DNA from: Chloroflexota bacterium
Lineage (GTDB): Bacteria > Chloroflexota > Anaerolineae > J102
Reading direction: 5' to 3'
Length of the DNA stretch: 43,672 nucleotides
Assembly (NCBI GenBank): GCA_013152585.1
Contig: JAADGC010000069.1
Location: forward strand, 1-43,672
Position numbers and translations under genes: made by a program. Of this stretch, positions 28,593 through 36,744 are shown piece by piece (positions within the stretch are counted from its first letter, which is position 1; the number at the start of each line of letters is the position of its first letter). Under the pieces are notes generated by a model. The model had not been told where the DNA came from and did not search any database. It saw nothing but the letters and a program-made list of their open reading frames with translations.

Positions 28593-30065
28593 TTAGCTCC
28601 AGGAGGTGGCGCCAAAAAAGCTGCTTTTGGTACGGCGGAAGGTGTCGAACAATCCCCATTTGACCAACGTGCTGCCAACTTTGCGAATAGGAGTGATGCG
28701 CGCCGCGTTCCATAGCAAATCGCCGGCGGTTTCGCCAAAGCTATGCCGGTACATGCGCCGTTTTTTAGCTTCTAAAAAGCGCTCGCGGGCCCTGATAGCA
28801 TATCCGCTGAGGACGCGATCATCGATGTCGGAGACGTTCATAAACGGGGCGATCTCGGCTGTGTAGCTGTTGTAGTAATAGCTCTTGGTGAAATCGGCAT
28901 TGTATTCCGTATCGGGATGTTTGCGCAATAGTTCGTTCCAAAGCTGAGTGCCGGGCATGGGCGTGGCAATCGAGAACATCGCTTCGCTGAGTTCCAGGCC
29001 GGCCGCGAATTCAATGGTGTCGGCGATGGTTTGCTCGTTATCGCCAGGAAGCCCCAGAATGAAGTAGCCCTTGCTGTGGATGCCGGCCTGTTCGGTCCAA
29101 CGCACGGCATCCTGCACCTGATCCAGGCGGATATGTTTGGCTGTGCGCTTGAGCACTTCTTCGTTGCCGCTTTCGATACCATAATGGACCTGGCGGCAGC
29201 CTGCTTTGTACATCTTGCGCAAAAGCTCGGGGTTGACGCGGTCCACGCGAGCCAAACAACGCCAGCGGATGTCCATATCGCGGGCGATGAAATGATCAAG
29301 GATTTCATCCAGCCGCCGCACATCGATGGTAAAGAGATCGTCGATGAAATAGAAGTTGTGCACGCCATAATGCTGCATCATATATTCCAGTTCGTCGGCG
29401 ATGTTTTCGGGGCTGCGCTGGCGATAGGTGCGGCCCACAATGCCCTTAAAACAAAAGGAACAGTTGTACGGACAACCACGGCTGCTCAACACTGTAAGCA
29501 TCTGCTCACCGTTGGGCGCATACAACGGATATTGTGCGAGTTCGAAGAGATGCCGGGCCGGGTAGGGTAAGGCATCGAGATCAGCGATCAGCGGACGCTC
29601 GCCGCCGTCGATCACCTGGCCTTCTTCTTTGTACCAAAGACCGGCCATGTCGCCCCAGTTGTGGGCATGATTGTCGAGAGCGCGCATAAAGTCGCGGAAA
29701 ACATCTTCGCCCTCCCCATAGATGAGAAAGTCGAAATGGGGGTTTTCGAGGGTATGTTGGGGCAATGTAGTAGCATGGGGCCCGCCGATGATGGTCGTGA
29801 CCCCCAGGGCATCTTTGAGCATGGCCGCGGCCTGCTCGACGCTGGCGTAGCTGGTGGTCATCGATGTGAAGGCTACCAGATCGGGACGATAGTCAATCAC
29901 GTTCTGAACTTCAGCCTCCAGGGTGCGCTCGGGGTGCAGGCCAAAGTCGAAGATACATGCTTCGTGGCCCTCTTGTTCGGCCACAGCAGCCAAATAACCT
30001 AAACCCAGCGAGGGATAGGCGTTTACCATTTCGTTCCATTTGGGGCCGATGAAGGCGATTTTCAT
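28593..30065 (-). CDS. cobalamin-binding-type radical SAM protein (array gene 2)
   Basis: 490 aa from ATG 30065 (MKIAFIGPKWNE), decided by an excellent AGGAGG 8 bases upstream; the track ORF starts earlier without support. B12-binding-like domain with [20 protein letters not shown] and IIGGPHATTLP (92-102). Radical SAM motif CPYNCSFC (198-205). Core HYGIESGNEEVLKRTAKHI. C-terminal FLEAKKRRMYRHSFGE helices. Preceded by a 291-base non-coding gap. Confidence 0.9.
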   Translation of the reverse strand: MKIAFIGPKWNEMVNAYPSLGLGYLAAVAEQEGHEACIFDFGLHPERTLEAEVQNVIDYRPDLVAFTSMTTSYASVEQAAAMLKDALGVTTIIGGPHATTLPQHTLENPHFDFLIYGEGEDVFRDFMRALDNHAHNWGDMAGLWYKEEGQVIDGGERPLIADLDALPYPARHLFELAQYPLYAPNGEQMLTVLSSRGCPYNCSFCFKGIVGRTYRQRSPENIADELEYMMQHYGVHNFYFIDDLFTIDVRRLDEILDHFIARDMDIRWRCLARVDRVNPELLRKMYKAGCRQVHYGIESGNEEVLKRTAKHIRLDQVQDAVRWTEQAGIHSKGYFILGLPGDNEQTIADTIEFAAGLELSEAMFSIATPMPGTQLWNELLRKHPDTEYNADFTKSYYYNSYTAEIAPFMNVSDIDDRVLSGYAIRARERFLEAKKRRMYRHSFGETAGDLLWNAARITPIRKVGSTLVKWGLFDTFRRTKSSFFGATSWS

Positions 30066-30193
30066 ACCGTAATCCTCCTGTTGCAGTTTCGGTGCGCCGG
30101 CAGCACTGAGTTTGGCTCGGGCACGGGGCAAAGTCAGCTCAGCCTATGCTAGCACCAGCAGATGAATTCCGACTGAAAAAACATTTCAGAATC

Positions 30194-30211
30194 GATGACA
30201 ATTTTGTCATC
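30194..30211. promoter_or_regulatory. 18-bp operator-like palindrome GATGACAA-TT-TTGTCATC
   Basis: Perfect 8-bp arms around TT, in the leader region 130 bases upstream of array gene 2. The dyad shape fits a dimeric repressor site; no regulator can be named. Confidence 0.4.
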
Positions 30212-30276
30212 CTGGTCGGACTTCGCAACGAACCGCAGTTGCTTAGGAATCGTGCAAAAATGAGTTCCCGTTTTTG

Positions 30277-30339
30277 ACCTCCGGGAGGTGGGCACCGATA
30301 GTTCGGTGCTGGCGGCACTTCTGACCACCTCTTGGAGGT
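30277..30339. repeat. paired-palindrome dispersed element, copy 1
   Basis: ACCTCCGGGAGGT (30277-30289) and ACCTCTTGGAGGT (30327-30339) start exactly 50 bases apart, with a CACCGA/TCGGTG hairpin between. The same design with the same 50-base period occurs at 39182-39244. Confidence 0.6.
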
Positions 30340-30356
30340 TCATTCGAGACAAACAC

Positions 30357-31859
30357 TTAGGATATCGCCTCCGCTTCGATCTTCTTGCGAAGTCCGGTTT
30401 TTTCGGCTTTAGGCACAAATGTGCGCATGGCAATACGGATGTTACGCGGCAGGTTCATCCAAAAATCGCCCGACTTCACCCGCCGCCAGATGGGGCCTGG
30501 CCGCAAATAGAATTGCCGGTACGCCTTGCGATACATCTCTTCCACCAGCTCAGCCGTCATCTCGCCCATTTCGTAACGCGCTTTTTGTTCGAAAAAGACA
30601 TAGTCCTCCCAATCATGAATCAACATGCGCCCCTGGCGCTTGACCTGCGCCCATACCTTGGTGCCGGGATAGGGCGTCATCATGCTAAAGTTGGCAATCA
30701 GCGGATCCAGCTCGATGGCGAAGTCGATGGTGTCCTGCATGGTTTCACGCGTTTCACCGGGTAGACCAATAATCATAAAGGCAATGGTTTCCAGCCCGAC
30801 CTCTTTACAAGCCTTAAAGGCGTTACGAATGGTATCGAGATCGATATTCTTGTCGATGTCTCTCAATATCTGGGAGTTGCCTGTTTCCACACCAAATGCT
30901 GTGCGTCGCAAACCTGCTTGTTTGAGCTTTTTCATCAGCTCGTAATCGGCCAGATTAGCGCGAATACCGTTGACAAAAATCCAGGGCACATGGTTGAGAT
31001 TGTTTTCGATCAGCATATCGGCCAGTGTGTGCAGGCGCTTTTTGCGGATGTTGGCGCTGTCATCCAGCACACCGATCTCCTGGGCGTCGAGGTCTTCGAC
31101 CAGATGCTTCCATTCGGCCAACACGTTTTCGGGCGTACGGCTGCGCCACTTGATGGGCATAATCGACTGCGAGCAAAAGATGCAGCGATACGGACATCCG
31201 CGGCTGGTAAGAATGCTGAAGCTCTTGGAGCCATCCACGTTGTCGGTGGCGGGCTGTAGATTGGTGTACTTGTCCATCCGAAACAGATGATAGGCTGGCC
31301 AGGGCAAGCTATCGAGATCATCGACGGCCGCTCGGCCCAGGTTGCGATGCAATGCCCCGTCCGCCGTCTTGTACGAAATGCCCAGCACATTATCCCAGAT
31401 GCCCCTGTTCGCCCCCATGAGCGCCGCTGTCGAGGTGTCTTCCTGATCACGCATGAAATCCTCGATGCGATTACAAATCTCCATCCAGGTCTCTTCGCCC
31501 TCGCCACGGACGACCAGATCGACCGCGGGTTGGCGGGCGGATTCAAAATCAAGCTCCTCACTCTCCACACTGGGATGAGGTCCCCCCAGCACGATGGGTA
31601 CATCCCAGGCTGCCTTGATCTTTTCGGCATGGCGCCAGGCCTGCTTGACCTGCGGGGTATTGGCCGTAATGCCAACCACATGGGGTTTGAACTCTCGCAT
31701 GAATTCATCGAGCGGCTGATCCTCGACGTCGGCATCATAGATACGAACCTCGTCACCACGCTGTTCTGACATGGCTGCCAGGTAGGCCAGGCCCAGGTGA
31801 GGCGTAGTACGGGTATCGATGGGGAGACGGAATCGGGGATTGATTAAAACAACACGCAT
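30357..31859 (-). CDS. cobalamin-binding-type radical SAM protein (array gene 1)
   Basis: 500 aa from ATG 31859 (MRVVLINPRFRLP), with AAAGGTG 8 bases upstream; the longer track ORF to 31997 would start beside the promoter and is rejected. B12-binding-like domain with TPHLGLAYLAAMSEQRGDEV and VLGGPHPSVE (90-99). Radical SAM motif CPYRCIFC (222-229). C-terminal LRPGPIWRRVKSGDFW tail shared with array gene 7. First gene after the regulated promoter. The GETRETMQDTIDFA and PYPGTKVWAQVKRQG segments are usual for this class. Substrate unknown. Confidence 0.9.
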   Translation of the reverse strand: MRVVLINPRFRLPIDTRTTPHLGLAYLAAMSEQRGDEVRIYDADVEDQPLDEFMREFKPHVVGITANTPQVKQAWRHAEKIKAAWDVPIVLGGPHPSVESEELDFESARQPAVDLVVRGEGEETWMEICNRIEDFMRDQEDTSTAALMGANRGIWDNVLGISYKTADGALHRNLGRAAVDDLDSLPWPAYHLFRMDKYTNLQPATDNVDGSKSFSILTSRGCPYRCIFCSQSIMPIKWRSRTPENVLAEWKHLVEDLDAQEIGVLDDSANIRKKRLHTLADMLIENNLNHVPWIFVNGIRANLADYELMKKLKQAGLRRTAFGVETGNSQILRDIDKNIDLDTIRNAFKACKEVGLETIAFMIIGLPGETRETMQDTIDFAIELDPLIANFSMMTPYPGTKVWAQVKRQGRMLIHDWEDYVFFEQKARYEMGEMTAELVEEMYRKAYRQFYLRPGPIWRRVKSGDFWMNLPRNIRIAMRTFVPKAEKTGLRKKIEAEAIS

Positions 31860-31968
31860 AGTGTGAGCACCTTTCATTTGGGATGCAGAATGAAGCTTCA
31901 CGCACGAACGGCGTGGAAAAACAGACGCCAGTGCCACCAAGGCTTCTCTGGCGTATCCAATCGGTGGG

Positions 31969-31997
31969 ATTATACGAGGATGCGGGGGAGATGTCAA
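31969..31997 (-). promoter_or_regulatory. perfect consensus promoter of the radical SAM array
   Basis: Minus strand TTGACA (31997-31992), exactly 17 bases, TATAAT (31974-31969). The leader to the ATG at 31859 is about 100 bases. One of two exact consensus promoters in the window; the other drives the tRNA. Confidence 0.85.
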
Positions 31998-32024
31998 ATT
32001 TTTATGAAACGTTTCATAAAAATT
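31997..32024. promoter_or_regulatory. 28-bp perfect palindrome with LacI-family-like core
   Basis: Fourteen complementary bases on each side of the centre (32010/32011). The core TGAAACGTTTCA matches the general dyad of LacI/GalR/CcpA-type operators. It abuts the -35 box of the array promoter and also covers the last bases of rtcB including its stop codon, so it could also help end that transcript. No LacI-family gene is in the window. Confidence 0.6.
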
Positions 32025-33474
32025 ATCCCTTGACCACCGCTAGCGGACGCAAACGCGCGACTTTACGGGCAATGTTGGCATTATGTACCACTTCGACCAC
32101 GCTGTTCACATCTTTGTACGCCATCGGAGCTTCTTCAGCCAAGCCCCTCAGGCTGCTGGTACGCACCTCGATCCCACTTTGTTGCAAGCGCTGCTTGAGT
32201 TCCTGGCCGCGTATCTGCCGTTTGGCAGCTTTGCGGCTGAGCCGCCGACCGGCGCCGTGGCACGAAGAGCCAAAACTATGACGCATGGCGCCGGCGGTGC
32301 CGACCAGCACATACGAGGCCGTGCCCATACTCCCGGGCACCAGTACGGGCTGTCCCACGTGGGCATAGTCGGCTGGCACAGCGGGATGACCGGGCGCAAA
32401 TGCCCTCGTGGCTCCCTTACGATGCACGCAGACCTGCACCGACTGCCCCTCAATCGTATGTGTCTCCAGCTTGGCCATGTTGTGAGCAATGTCGTAGACC
32501 AGGCGTAGTTCGTAACCGCGCACATGCCCGGCCAGCACCTGCGCAAATGCCTGCCGCGCCTGATGGGTCAGCACTTGCCGATTGGCCCAGGCATAGTTGG
32601 CTGCTGCTGCCATCGCTGCCAGATAATCCTGGCCTGCGGGCGAGGCTACCGGGGCGCACACCAGTTGGCGGTCGGGCAAGGTCAGCCCGTATTTTTTCAC
32701 AGCGCCCTGGAATGCCTGCACGTAATCGGTGCAGACCTGATGCCCCAGTCCCCGCGAACCGCAATGGATTTGCAGCACGACCTGCCCCGGAAACAGACCC
32801 AAGACCTGGGCGATCGTATCATCGAATATCTCATCTACGATATCGATCTCAGCAAAATGATTCCCCGCTCCCAGCGTGCCCACCTGATCTCGACCACGTT
32901 GTTTGGCCCGCCCGCTCACCTTGTCGGCACGGGCGCTGGCCATGCGTCCCAGTTCTTCGGTGTGAGCCAGATCGGCAGGCAACGCCATGCCCTTGTCCAG
33001 AGCCCAACGCGCACCACGTGCCAGCACCTCGTCCACCTCCGCCGTAGAAAGTTTGAGGAAGCCTCCCACGCCTACGCCGCTGGGGATATGCTGATAGAGG
33101 GAAGTGGCCAATTGTGAGAGATAGGGCTGCACTTCATCTGCTTCCATCTCCGAGGCCAGCAGCCGCACACCGCAATTGATGTCAAAGCCCACCCCGCCGG
33201 GTGAGACCACACCGGTTCTGGCGTCGGTCGCCAGCACGCCACCAATGGGAAAGCCGTAGCCTTGATGGATATCAGGCATGGCCAGGGCATAGCACAGGCT
33301 ACCGGGCAAGGTGGCCGTATTGATCAGTTGTTCCAACGAGCGGTCATGCAGCGCCGCATCGATGATGCTTTCATCGGCATAGATGCGCGCCGGCACCCGC
33401 ATATCCGGGCCACACGAAGCGTCGATTTCGTAGAGATAAGCGCCGATTTGTCTGATATTTTGACGTGAAACCAT
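32023..33474 (-). CDS. rtcB: RtcB RNA ligase (tRNA-splicing ligase family)
   Basis: GTP- and Mn-dependent ligase that joins 2',3'-cyclic phosphate or 3'-phosphate RNA ends to 5'-OH ends, used in RNA repair. 483 aa from ATG 33474 (MVSRQNIRQIG), with GGAGGC just upstream. Seen: GFDINCGVRLL with the metal-binding Cys101, IHCGSRGLGHQVC, and SSCHGAGRRLSR with His406 as the likely guanylylated histidine. The track ORF is longer at the 5' side but crosses the promoter. No rtcA or archease gene is adjacent. Monocistronic by spacing. Confidence 0.95.
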   Translation of the reverse strand: MVSRQNIRQIGAYLYEIDASCGPDMRVPARIYADESIIDAALHDRSLEQLINTATLPGSLCYALAMPDIHQGYGFPIGGVLATDARTGVVSPGGVGFDINCGVRLLASEMEADEVQPYLSQLATSLYQHIPSGVGVGGFLKLSTAEVDEVLARGARWALDKGMALPADLAHTEELGRMASARADKVSGRAKQRGRDQVGTLGAGNHFAEIDIVDEIFDDTIAQVLGLFPGQVVLQIHCGSRGLGHQVCTDYVQAFQGAVKKYGLTLPDRQLVCAPVASPAGQDYLAAMAAAANYAWANRQVLTHQARQAFAQVLAGHVRGYELRLVYDIAHNMAKLETHTIEGQSVQVCVHRKGATRAFAPGHPAVPADYAHVGQPVLVPGSMGTASYVLVGTAGAMRHSFGSSCHGAGRRLSRKAAKRQIRGQELKQRLQQSGIEVRTSSLRGLAEEAPMAYKDVNSVVEVVHNANIARKVARLRPLAVVKG

Positions 33475-33513
33475 AGCGCAGCCTCCGGGTAGGTGACACA
33501 CGACGACTCTCTT

Positions 33514-33522
33514 ATTATAGCA
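33514..33522 (-). promoter_or_regulatory. extended -10 promoter of rtcB
   Basis: Minus strand TGCTATAAT, an extended -10, ends 39 bases upstream of the rtcB ATG. No clear -35. The identical string precedes the mevalonate operon. Confidence 0.6.
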
Positions 33523-33609
33523 CAGGCCGGGACGTTTTTGCGGGAGGAACACTCCGATGGGGTGTGTGTCCTCTTTTTGGAAGTGCGCCGTGCGTGCCGC
33601 ACCGGCCCT

Positions 33610-34197
33610 CTATTCGGCCCGCATCTCGTCCCAACGTGTGCGCAGCACCCGTAGCAACTGCCGCCGCCTTTCCAGATGGTACTTGGCTGTGCGATCCTGC
33701 GATTCGAACTGATTGATGAGGAGAGCCTCGGCATCATCATTGGCCAGCATATCCCGGTTCTGCCAAAAAACAGCCGCCGCCACATTTTCGTCACCTGCCT
33801 GCACAAATGCCAGCAACGCTTTGGCTATGGCTCCTTGCTTTTGTGCCTGCCGGCGCTGCTGTTTCAGAGCCACCAGGGCTTGCAAACGCCCATTCAGGGC
33901 CTGAGCATTGACGGCATCTCCCCGGCGTTCGGCATGGGCTACAGCTCTCTGAATGGCCTCGATCATGGCCTCGTCCAGCAGAAAAGGGACCTGCTCCACC
34001 AATGCTTGCAAAGCCTGCTCATCGGCCGTGGCAGCAAAACGCTGCAAGATCAGACTCACCAGCCAGCGTTCATATTGCCGGCGCAATTCGGCATCGGCTG
34101 CCAGCGCAGATTGTAGACTGGCAGCATCGACAACGCCGGCCGCCAACAGGCGTTGCTCGAGTTCTTTAGGAGGGGATGCAGCATCAAACATACACAA
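33610..34197 (-). CDS. helical hypothetical protein
   Basis: 195 aa, Ala/Gln/Leu/Arg rich, predicted almost wholly helical with heptad-like stretches (LQALVALKQQRRQAQKQGAIAKALLAFVQ). The segment FVQAGDENVAAAVFWQNRDMLANDDAEALL resembles short helical repeats found beside TPR/CHAT-type proteins. I do not recognise a function. It starts 9 bases after the DUF2723 gene stop (ATG 34197 or 34191), so it is the second gene of that operon. Confidence 0.7.
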   Translation of the reverse strand: MCMFDAASPPKELEQRLLAAGVVDAASLQSALAADAELRRQYERWLVSLILQRFAATADEQALQALVEQVPFLLDEAMIEAIQRAVAHAERRGDAVNAQALNGRLQALVALKQQRRQAQKQGAIAKALLAFVQAGDENVAAAVFWQNRDMLANDDAEALLINQFESQDRTAKYHLERRRQLLRVLRTRWDEMRAE

Positions 34198-34205
34198 AAG
34201 TCCGT

Positions 34206-36119
34206 TCAGGGAGATTGAATCGAGGCTACCGGCAGGGGATCGGCCATGCGCTGGCCCGTTGCCGGATCATAAAACCCCGCCACCAGGGTGTACCCGCCCG
34301 GCGGCAGATCCTGGGGCAAGGGAAGCTGGAAGGTGTCGAGCATGATGTCGCCCGGTCGCCACAATGATGAGGGCAAAAAGTCGCCGCCGGGGCGATGATC
34401 GTCGGCCTGCAGCACCTTTTCGCCAGCCTCGTTGTAGATTTGCATAAAGCTGTGCCACACTACGGGCGGGGTTTGCACCACCCGCCAGGTGAGCGTGACA
34501 TCGATCACGCCGCCGGGGGCGGTGTCGCCCGACCAGGCGATGGCCAACCAGCGCAAATAATCGCCGTAGGGCTGTTCAAAGCTGGTGTCGGGTACGGGGT
34601 GGGGGCGCAGTACCCGTGTGAGAGAATCGCCCAGGGCCGCGGTTTCGTACAATGCCTGCAAGCCGGGCATGGGCTTGACCGTCACCACCGGCCGCCCGCT
34701 TTGCAAGGCCAAATGCAGGGTGGTGTTGAGATCGGCCCAGTCCGGCCCTGGCGCCATCAGCGGGAAAATGCCGATAACACCAGGCGCCTGGCCTTCGACC
34801 TGCTGCAAATAAATCAGCGGCGTGATCTCATCCCGATCATTGCTGACGAGCACGGCATCGGCGGGCAGGTCGGGCGTGGTCAGCACCCGGCGCCAGAATT
34901 CGCTGGCGCTGTCATCCTGCGAACGATTAAAAACATGGCTGTAACTCCGCACCTGCCAGGCCGGCAGCAGCAGCGCCAGCAACGCCAAGGCCAGCAAGCC
35001 CGTCTGCCAGCGCCCAGCCAACACCCGGCTGAGCAATTCTATCCCATACGCCAGGCCCAAGCCCAACCATAAGGTGGCAATCAAATACGCAGGGATATAA
35101 AACGTGTAAATATCGCCGATGCCATAAAAAAGATTGAAGCCCACTATCATCACAAAACTGACCACGGTCAGCACCAGCGCCAGGATCTTTTCTTCCAAAA
35201 GCAACGCCAGCAAGCCCAGCAGGATCAGAATCAAGCCGGGCCAGCCAAAGTGCACGAGGAACAGATGCGCGGCCTGGGGAATTTGCGCCACGGCATCTCC
35301 CAGGCTGCGCAGGGCCGGGGCAAAGCCCACTCCCAGGATAAAACGCAGCACGCCCAGGGGCGACCCATCGTATAACGAAAGGTGTTGACCCGGCATCAGG
35401 GTGGGCGACAGCCAGGGGCTGGCCGGCCCCCGCCACGGCACATAGGCGTAAAGCAACAACGGCACCAAAACAAACGGCGCCAATCGCAACAAACGGCGGG
35501 GCCGCAACAAATCCGGACGCTGCCATAACAAATACAGAAAAACACCCGGCCACAGCAGAATAATCGTGAGATGATGGGTCAAGCCCAATCCCAGCCACAG
35601 GGCCAGCCCCCAGGGCAGGGCCCCACTGCGGGCCCGGCTTTGAAACCACTGACGCTGTCCCAGGGCCAGTGTCGAAGCCAGCAGACCAGCCACCAGAGCC
35701 GCATGTAGGGTATATACCTCGGCTCGCGTGGCCTCGGCCCAAAACGTGGGATTCGCCGCGAACACCAGTGTGGTGATCCCGGCCAGCCAACTGCTCCCGC
35801 GCTGCCAGCGCAAGTGCGTTGTCAACTGACCGATGATCTCCTGAGCCAGCAAATAAAACAGGGCCACAGCCACGCCTCCCCACAGGGCGCTAAAGTGATT
35901 GGCGCCTTGCGCTGGATTCAGGCGATAGGATTGCTCCCACACCCACCCCAACAGATGATACAGGGGATAGCCGGTGGGATGAGACAGGCCCAGCAACGGC
36001 AGGGTGAACTGGAATTCCCCCGCATCTCCGAATAATACGCCAGGCGCGGCCGTCGCCCGATACACCAAGAAGGCAATCAGTCCCAAAACAGAAGCAATCA
36101 AGTAACGACGCGTACGCAT
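34206..36119 (-). CDS. DUF2723-type polytopic membrane protein (PMT/ArnT-like fold)
   Basis: 637 aa. About ten to twelve membrane helices in the first 410 residues; the N-terminal loop VLFGDAGEFQFTLPLLGLSHPTGYPL is the DUF2723 hallmark, with the Asp and Glu expected in the active site of GT-C glycosyltransferases. The C-terminal 200 residues are extracytoplasmic and include a beta-sandwich-like stretch (VTLTWRVVQTPPVVWHSFMQIYNEAGE) common in this phylum's membrane glycosyltransferase-like proteins. Likely a lipid-linked-sugar-dependent transferase; acceptor unknown. ATG 36119 opens MRTRRYLIASVLGL; no clear ribosome binding site. Confidence 0.8.
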   Translation of the reverse strand: MRTRRYLIASVLGLIAFLVYRATAAPGVLFGDAGEFQFTLPLLGLSHPTGYPLYHLLGWVWEQSYRLNPAQGANHFSALWGGVAVALFYLLAQEIIGQLTTHLRWQRGSSWLAGITTLVFAANPTFWAEATRAEVYTLHAALVAGLLASTLALGQRQWFQSRARSGALPWGLALWLGLGLTHHLTIILLWPGVFLYLLWQRPDLLRPRRLLRLAPFVLVPLLLYAYVPWRGPASPWLSPTLMPGQHLSLYDGSPLGVLRFILGVGFAPALRSLGDAVAQIPQAAHLFLVHFGWPGLILILLGLLALLLEEKILALVLTVVSFVMIVGFNLFYGIGDIYTFYIPAYLIATLWLGLGLAYGIELLSRVLAGRWQTGLLALALLALLLPAWQVRSYSHVFNRSQDDSASEFWRRVLTTPDLPADAVLVSNDRDEITPLIYLQQVEGQAPGVIGIFPLMAPGPDWADLNTTLHLALQSGRPVVTVKPMPGLQALYETAALGDSLTRVLRPHPVPDTSFEQPYGDYLRWLAIAWSGDTAPGGVIDVTLTWRVVQTPPVVWHSFMQIYNEAGEKVLQADDHRPGGDFLPSSLWRPGDIMLDTFQLPLPQDLPPGGYTLVAGFYDPATGQRMADPLPVASIQSP

Positions 36120-36309
36120 AAGGCATCAATCGCTCCCTGGCCCTGCATGCAGCACGGGCCGTCAGAGATCGAAGAACGGCAGAGAAAACAGAAGGAATGA
36201 GAAAGGGGAGAGGGGTGGCGGCAAGAGCCTGCAACGCCAAGATGGTACCACAGGCAGGGAAAATCAGATAAAAGTGGTAGTTCTTTTGGAACTCAGGGGG
36301 ATGTTTTGA

Positions 36310-36354
36310 GTACGTGTCTTTATGCGACGCATCTGCGAGATGCGTCGCACGTAC
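36310..36354. repeat. strong palindromic repeat GCGACGCATCT-GCG-AGATGCGTCGC
   Basis: Perfect 11-bp arms (36324-36334/36338-36348) with a 3-base centre. Outer arms GTACGTG (36310-36316) and CACGTAC (36348-36354) share C36348 with the inner arm, and a 7-base bulge lies on the left side. The form suggests a REP-like intergenic element; there is no T tract. Confidence 0.6.
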
Positions 36355-36490
36355 AATAGGGGCGAATGGTGTTACATGAGGCGCTGGCAGGAGTATGCGC
36401 CCTCGGCCAGTCGTGAAAAAAATGGGGGAAGGAGGAGAAGAGCACTCCTTGCGAAAACAAGCAATAATGTTTATGATGGGAGCGTCAGTA

Positions 36491-36496
36491 TATAAT
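36491..36496 (+). promoter_or_regulatory. -10 box of the DUF4160/DUF2442 pair
   Basis: TATAAT ends 11 bases before the DUF4160 ATG, so the message would be nearly leaderless. A weak -35 (TGTTTA) lies 17 bases upstream. Confidence 0.5.
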
Positions 36497-36507
36497 AGGA
36501 TTGCTCA

Positions 36508-36744
36508 ATGCCTACCGTCAAAAACATTCCAGGTACTTACCGTTTCTTTTTCTACAGCTTTGATTGTAATGAGCCTATACATGTGCATGTTCAGCGTGAA
36601 AAGATGACGTGCAAGTTCTGGTTAGAACCAATAGCGTTGAGTAAGAATAGCCGCTTTTCTCCACGGGAACTCAACCGTGTCCGTAGAATAATTCAAGACA
36701 ATATGGAAATAATAATCGAGGCATGGTATGAACACTGTGGTTAA
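36508..36744 (+). CDS. DUF4160-family protein
   Basis: 78 aa. The features PGTYRFFFYSFDCNEPIHVHVQREKMTCKFWLEP and the helical end RRIIQDNMEIIIEAWYEHCG match DUF4160. The pair DUF4160-DUF2442 recurs in bacteria and is sometimes regarded as toxin-antitoxin-like; that role is not proven. It overlaps the next gene by 17 bases. AT-rich compared with its neighbours, suggesting transfer. Confidence 0.85.
   Translation: MPTVKNIPGTYRFFFYSFDCNEPIHVHVQREKMTCKFWLEPIALSKNSRFSPRELNRVRRIIQDNMEIIIEAWYEHCG

Larger units (their letters stand above)
30066..30356. other. gap between array genes 1 and 2 with operator-like palindrome and repeat element
   Basis: 291 bases without a gene. Contains a CTGAAA/TTTCAG stem (30173-30189), an 18-bp palindrome (30194-30211) and one copy of the paired-palindrome element (30277-30339). 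Confidence 0.5.
36120..36507. other. intergenic region between divergent genes
   Basis: 388 bases between the leftward DUF2723 gene and the rightward DUF4160 gene. Contains the GCGACGCATCT palindrome and, at its right end, the promoter of the small gene pair. No other gene is supported. Confidence 0.5.
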
